This document shows, piece after piece, positions 59,101 to 64,000 of a DNA stretch of 64,000 bases. The DNA comes from Heterobasidion occidentale (Eukaryota > Basidiomycota > Agaricomycetes > Russulales > Bondarzewiaceae): positions 1,550,001 through 1,614,000 of the forward strand of contig JBCAQO010000005.1 in assembly GCA_039111635.1 (NCBI GenBank), read 5' to 3'. A program made the translations under genes and the position numbers. Under the pieces are notes generated by a model. That model did no database searches. It was not told the origin of the DNA and saw nothing but the letters and a program-made list of their open reading frames with translations. How positions within the stretch are numbered: the stretch's first letter is position 1; each line of letters opens with the position of its first letter.

Positions 59101-60416
59101 TGGGACGCTCCTCACGGCGCGCTGAAAGATCTTCAATTGCAGGCGCTCATCCCCGTGGTGTTGACGCTGTATGACAGATACAATATATCAATTTCATGGA
59201 TGGTGAGTGTACAAGCTAGATTGCTGACAGCGGTGTCAATATGTCCAATCCAGAAGGTAACTAGGGCCGGTTCAGCATCCGCTACTCCAGCAAAACGCTG
59301 TTTTGCGGCGTCCGCAATTGCTCTTTCACATATCCCTGAGAGCATTGCTAAATCAGGTTTCCTCGGCCGGCGTTCATAGTCGATGTAGTAATTGTATGCT
59401 GCAAGCGAATAGCCGGCTTGAGACTGTTGGTATTGGTGAATAGCTGACAAGATCTTTCTAGACATACAACCTACCAATGATGTTTCATACTTTTCTCTCC
59501 ACTCGTAAGCTTTTACGGCCTTGGAACGATATTTGGATGCGGATACGAGAAGTGATTCATACTCTGATGGTGGCTTTTGGTTTGTAGTGAAGGAGGAGTA
59601 TGATTGAAAAGTTTCTTCGTGATCTAGGAGGGGATCAGGGATAGGGAGGATGATTGTTTCGATTTAACACACTTGAATGCGGTTGTTGCAGGTGCTTCAG
59701 ATGTAATTCGTCAATCCACGCGACCAAAGCTGGCCTTGCACAATGGAAATGGATGAGTTCATGGCAAACGATAGTTTATGAACAATGTTACCGCTCCTCC
59801 GCAGGCGCGACCTCTAGCATTTCGAGTTCCCAGTCACGCTGAGCCTCCCATAATTCGTGACCCTGTCAAATTTTTATACCTCCGTCGATCATGCACAAAA
59901 GAACGAACCTTTGTAAGGTGAGCCGAACCTTTGGAGACCACTGAGGCGAGAGATTTGCGCGTCCATGACGTGGAAAGTAACTCATCCTCGTCCTGACCAT
60001 CGCTCAGCTTCACGTCAGACTCAGAAAGGGACGCATGTCGTTCGATGAGAAAGTCAATGTGTTTGCGAAGGAGGGGTATAGCTAGAAGACGAATGAACAA
60101 CCCATAACAATCTCAAGGTAAAAGACGCACACAAATAATCGTCCTCTGCCTTGTTATACAGATCTAGCACCTCTTGCACCCCTTCCCGAGACCGCAGATC
60201 AACAATTTTCTCCTTAGCTTCTATAAGAGGAAGCCAGACTTCATCCCCAGCGGCCCAATAAGTCACCAACATTTCGCGAGCCAGCTGCTCCTGGTCCTCC
60301 ATGCTTGTTGCGGACGCCAAGCCAATATGACGAGCATGGAGGGAGATATCATAGGGATTTGCGGAAAGGTCAGTGAGCAAATTTGACAAAGCCTCTAGTG
60401 CCTCTGTCTCGTCCAT
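56125..60416 (-). CDS. PRP24: Prp24/SART3-type U4/U6 snRNP recycling factor (HAT repeats, four RRMs)
   Basis: The start is uncertain: ATG 60416 (MDETEALEALSNLLTDLS) fits the family better, but ATG 60533 is in frame. The N-terminal half is made of HAT repeats, for example FQRAVRSVPRSGEIWARYIR, AAYNYYIDYERRPRKPDLAM and LVTFWIGHIDTAVSN. RNA-recognition motifs follow: STVFVANLPVETTEDDLVRL, TLYVTNFPEKVDDEFIRNLF, REVYVAGLSRFVTDEDLKKL with KGFAFVEFEEE, and RSLRIHNLPPGTQEGLL. The last exon ends KGQDDFRKMLASGK, the Lsm-interacting motif. Prp24/SART3 anneals U4 to U6 snRNA after each round of splicing and contacts the Lsm2-8 ring in the nucleus. HAT repeats plus RRMs make it SART3-like, unlike S. cerevisiae Prp24, which lacks typical HAT repeats. 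The stop is at 56125. Confidence 0.9.
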
Positions 60417-60706
60417 ATCAGCCAATGTCGTAGGACGGTATGCAGCGGGTGCGTCGAGGACCGAGGTGCGTGATGCTGCGTGGTGCGCGCTGCGTTGAAC
60501 GGATGGATCTGAATGACCGTGTACCGCCCACATATTTGGGAATATAATCTCACGGCCCCACCAAGTTCATTCAGGAACTGCCGGGCCGTTGCAATCGTTC
60601 GTGCAGTCACGATGGGAATGAGAGGCAAAAAAAACATGAATTCCCCCGATAATCTATCGCTCTTACTCTCCGTGTCGTCTACACATTCTCAGCATAGTAA
60701 CCCAAA
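60417..60706. promoter_or_regulatory. Divergent promoter of PRP24 (-) and SDR (+)
   Basis: About 290 bp separate the chosen PRP24 ATG and the SDR ATG at 60707. No clear TATA box or known element. If PRP24 starts at 60533, the spacer is 173 bp. Confidence 0.4.
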
Positions 60707-61863
60707 ATGTCTTCATCCATTCTTAAGTCTGAAAGGATCTTCGATCTCACTGGTCGTGTTGCGCTTGTCACTGGAGGTGGAACTGGCATCGGGTTGATGA
60801 TAGCGAGCGGACTGGCGGCAAATGGTGCCAAGGTATGTAGAATCGTCGAAAACAGGCGTAGTTCCTTATATGTGCATACAGGTTTACATTGCGAGCCGTC
60901 GTAAGGACGTGGTACAGAGGGTTGCAGATGAGTGGAGGTCTCAGGGTTCGGGCACTATCATCGCGTACGTTCAATGCTCACATCAGGGTACATAATTGCT
61001 GATACTTGAGCATAGACTGTCGATGGATGTGACAGATCGGGATAGCATTTTAGAGGCCAAGAAAGTCATCCAGCAAGCCGATGGAAAACTTCACATCTTG
61101 GTCAACAAGTAAGGAGTCACACAGACGCCGCGAACCGCTACTTCATGTTTTGTAGTGCTGGTGCAGTGGGACCCACAACGCCCTTCCTTAACAACCTTCA
61201 AGCACCAGAGCACAAGGACGCGGAAACTTTGGGAAATGCTCTCTTCAATGATGCCGGATTCAACGCGTGGAGTTCGCTCTATAGTATCAACACTTCCTCT
61301 GTCTACTATGTGACAACCGCCTTCCTTGGTCTGCTTGACAATGGCAGCAAAGATATCCCTGGTTATACTGCTAGCGTGATCAACATCACAAGCATAAGCG
61401 GCGTCATCAGCCTAGCTCAGAACCATGTCAGTCAGCATTTACATGGCTTCTGTTCTTGTAAATTGACTTCTGCCCTCCTTGCGTAAAAAGTTCTGCTATA
61501 ACAGCTCCAAAGCAGCCGCATCCCATCTCACCAAGATGATGGCCACTGAACTTGCGCTGAAGGGCATTCCTGTCCGCGTGAACGCTATTGCTCCAGGGGT
61601 TTACGCCTCCGAGATGACGTTCGACGCCATTGAAAGTCCTGAGGCAGTCGCAAAGATTGCGCAGAGTGTTATGCCTGTACCTGCCGCTAGATCTGGGACG
61701 TAAGTCTGCCGTTTATAAGATTCGTTTATCGTGATACATTGATTACAATTGCAGGCCTGGCGAGATAGCTGGAACAGTCATCTATTTATCTTCTCCTGCC
61801 GGGTGCTACACAAACGGCCAGGAGATTTTGGTTGACGGTGGATACGTAGCCGTGAACCCTTGA
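60707..61863 (+). CDS. Short-chain dehydrogenase/reductase (classical SDR)
   Basis: ATG 60707 (MSSSILKSERIFDLTGRVAL) followed by the cofactor-binding motif VTGGGTGIGLMIASGLAANG, YIASRRKDVVQRVADEWRS, LSMDVTDRDSI, NNAGAVGPTTPFLNN, INITSISGVISLAQNH and the active-site YNSSKAAASHLTKMMATEL; the Y-x3-K and the Ser in ITSISG are present. Then VRVNAIAPGVYASEMTF and the C-terminal GEIAGTVIYLSSPAGCYTNG with EILVDGGYVAVNP and TGA at 61861. These motifs make it a classical NAD(P)H-dependent SDR of about 300 residues. Arg-Arg after the second strand (ASRRK) hints at NADP(H). The substrate cannot be inferred. It is followed by the FAD flavoprotein gene on the same strand, 386 bp away. Confidence 0.9.
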
Positions 61864-62249
61864 ACAGGGTCTGTAGAGTTATAGAATGCCTTGGTCAAGA
61901 AGCAGTGGCACTGCCAATGAGATACCTTGACGAACGAACACTAACCCTCTGTGTGCGATTGAAAATGGAATGTATAAGGATGAACGACCCAATTTGAAAC
62001 GATCATTGTGGTAAACGAGCAGCCGCACCTCGGCAGCCGTCATTTTCGATACTGATCTGGACGCCTACGGATTTTTGTCATCCTCGAAACTATTAAATCA
62101 AAATCGCGACCTCTCAACTGGGATACTCTGGACAAAGACCATCTGACGTGCTGAGAAACAAATGACTCGTGCACACACCTACCACATATAAAGTCGATGG
62201 TCACCGCGGTGAGTTTCGGTTCCTTCCCATTGCGCCCACCCGTATCTGA
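61864..62249. promoter_or_regulatory. Spacer with TATA box of the flavoprotein gene
   Basis: TATAAA at 62187-62192 lies about 58 bp before the ATG at 62250. No other feature seen. Confidence 0.5.
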
Positions 62250-63830
62250 ATGTCTTCAACAACTTTCGACTGCATTGTTATCGGCTCAGGCAATGCGGGC
62301 AGCTGTGCAGCGCTGTCTGCTGTCGAGCACGGTTGCAAGCGCGTGGTTGTGATAGACAAATGTCCCGAGGAATGGGCTGGCGGTAACGGGTACTTCACCG
62401 CAGGGGCTTTTCGTACCGTCCACGGCGGGCTTTCCGATCTCCTCTCCGTCGTCCCTAGTGTTTCTCCAGAATTGGCATCGAGGACAGACATCGATCCATA
62501 CTTCGAGGAGGAGTTTACCAGCGACGTCGTCAGAATGTCAGGCGGGAGAAGTGACATGCAGCTGGTGAAAGCATTGGTCGATGGTTCGAGGGACGCCATC
62601 ACTTGGTTGGCAAAGCTTGGAATTCCGTTCACTCTATCATTCAATCGACAGGCGTACGAAGTGGATGGGAGGCAGAAGTTCTGGGGTGGGATGGCTTTGA
62701 GCACAGACGATGGAGGAAAGGGCCTGATTCGAGCACACCAAGCAGCTCTCCGAAATGCGGGAGTGGAGTCCTGGTTTGAAACGCCTGCTTTGGAGCTTCT
62801 GGTTGAAGAAGGTATAGTCAAGGGAGTGAGGGTGGACAGGGCTGGAGAGAAGCAAACTTTGAGATCAAAGGCAGTGATATTAGCGTCAGGAGGGTATGAA
62901 TCGAGTGCCCAACTGCGCGCGAAGCATCTTGGTCCTGGTTGGGATAACGCGAGGGTAAGTCGGCTGGACATACTCATGGCTTGTTTCGATTTATTCCTTC
63001 TTACAGGTGCGTGGAACTCCGTACAACACCGGCGATGGCATCTTTATGGCAAAAGCGGTAGGCGCGAAACTCTCAGGCGACTGGCATGGGTGTCACAGCA
63101 CCTGCTGGGATGCCAATGCGAGTCCGGACGTTGGTGATCGAGTGCTCAGCAATCAATTCACGAAGTCAGGATATCCGCTCGGTCTTATGATCAACTCCCT
63201 TGGACGCCGCTTCGTCGACGAAGGAGAGGACCTTCGCAATTTTACTTATGCCAAGTTCGGGAAAGAGATTCTTCGCCAGCCAGGTGGATATGCGTTCCAA
63301 GTTTGGGACTCTCAGGTCACCAACTGGCTGAGGAATGAAGAGTATGGCGACGGCATTGTCGAGAAGATTTGGGCTGATTCGCTGGAGGAGCTAGCGGCGA
63401 AGTTGGAAGTAAGGGGCTTGGAGGACGTTCAATCGTTCGTCCACACGGTGCGCTCATACAATGCTGCGGTGACAGCCTTCCGATCGTCGCATGCTGTTTC
63501 CGATTGGGATCCTGCTGCGAAGGACGGTCTGTCGACAAAGGACCTCCCGCTTCCGAAGTCCAACTGGGCATTGACCGTTGATAAAGCGCCATTCCTGGCA
63601 GTCAAAGTTGCCTGTGGCATCACATTCACCTTCGGCGGCTTAGCTATCGATTCTACAACTGCGGGTGTTCTTGACGATACTGGAAAGGTGATCGAAGGTC
63701 TATTTTGTACGGGAGAAATGATAGGGGGGTTGTGGTATGATAATTATCCGGGGGAAGTGGTTTGACTGCTGGTGCAGTGTTCGGAAGGAAGGCAGGACGT
63801 GAAGCAGCCGAGTTGGTCAAGCGTGGTTGA
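62250..63830 (+). CDS. FAD-dependent oxidoreductase of the fumarate reductase / tricarballylate dehydrogenase (TcuA) type, frame-broken near 3' end
   Basis: ATG 62250 (MSSTTFDCIVIGSGNAGS) with the dinucleotide-binding GSGNAGSCAALSA, VVVIDKCPEEWAGGNGYF (FAD-contact), DGSRDAITWLAKLGIPF and GGMALSTDDGGKGLIRAHQ. VKGVRVDRAG and VILASGGYESS are the second FAD-domain blocks. A single intron (about 62954-63007) splits the gene. The C-terminal half has HSTCWDANASPDVGDR, RRFVDEGEDLRNFTYAKFG and the final GGLAIDSTTAGVLDDTGK, GLFCTGEMIGGLWYDNYPG. The catalytic-fold signature is that of succinate dehydrogenase/fumarate reductase-like flavoproteins. As read, the frame stops at 63765. One extra G in the run at 63750-63754 gives SGLTAGAVFGRKAGREAAEL and a TGA at 63828, the usual C-terminus. 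Substrate unknown; cytosolic, as no targeting signal is seen. Confidence 0.85.
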
Positions 63831-64000
63831 AAAACGCTCAATGTACGTACGTCTTCTGTGATTGACTTGCCCCGACAACAAGCATCTGCGCGATATCGCT
63901 CGATGGTCCGATTTCTCGTCCCAGCAGGTATATCCTTTCTAGATTGACGTTTATGGCCACGGAGACACAGTAGATTGGCGGACAAATTGTCAGGCGTGGT

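Noticed and set aside
62201..62977. 258-codon minus-strand open frame
   Set aside because: Antisense to the FAD-binding exon, which has unmistakable flavoprotein motifs.
60707..63830. Secondary-metabolite gene cluster
   Set aside because: Only two general oxidoreductases, with no backbone enzyme (PKS, NRPS, terpene synthase), P450 or transporter in the window.

Overview
This looks like a nuclear chromosome segment from a filamentous basidiomycete, probably an Agaricomycete. Genes lie on both strands, about one per 2.8 kb, and are broken by many short (about 40-95 nt) GT-AG introns. Several proteins belong to families I associate with this group: the seven-helix-type membrane protein at the left end, the MGKSAK small basic protein, a MATH/BTB protein, and a Kre6/Skn1-type GH16 protein. 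I see no operons, plasmid or phage genes, transposon or CRISPR array. I read 23 protein-coding genes by joining exons by hand, so internal splice sites are approximate unless a coordinate is given.

Layout. 1-21 kb: membrane protein (-), Mps1 mitotic kinase (-) divergent from SMC6 (+), BCKDH E1-alpha (-) divergent from a type I membrane protein (+), a small basic protein (-), and DAHP synthase (-). 22-28 kb: TIM9, a PrxQ-type peroxiredoxin, nitronate monooxygenase and a single-pass membrane protein, all (+). 29-47 kb, all (-): a Ulp2-type SUMO protease, dihydrofolate synthase FOL3, Kre6-like GH16, SUMO-activating enzyme AOS1, a Zn2Cys6 transcription factor and a PPR-like protein. 48-53 kb: GRASP (Grh1) and a secreted PL4 rhamnogalacturonan lyase, both (+). 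53-60 kb: MATH/BTB protein and the Prp24/SART3 spliceosome recycling factor, both (-). 60.7-63.8 kb: an SDR and an FAD-dependent fumarate-reductase-type flavoprotein, both (+).

Most genes are core functions: chromosome segregation and repair (MPS1, SMC6), SUMO cycle (AOS1, ULP2), splicing (PRP24), mitochondrial import and metabolism (TIM9, BCKDH), folate and shikimate routes (FOL3, DAHP synthase), cell wall (KRE6) and Golgi (GRH1). I find no coherent new multi-gene system. The observations most worth checking are: (i) five single-base reading-frame breaks in otherwise intact genes, three of them in G or C runs, which suggest systematic under-calling in the assembly; (ii) a 12-nt microexon carrying the core of the SMC6 Walker A motif; (iii) two GC-AG introns; (iv) a Ulp2 with a roughly 300-residue insertion inside its catalytic domain and several SUMO-interaction-like motifs; (v) a 188-bp divergent promoter with an ACGCGT element between MPS1 and SMC6; (vi) an orphan coding-like segment near 47.7 kb.
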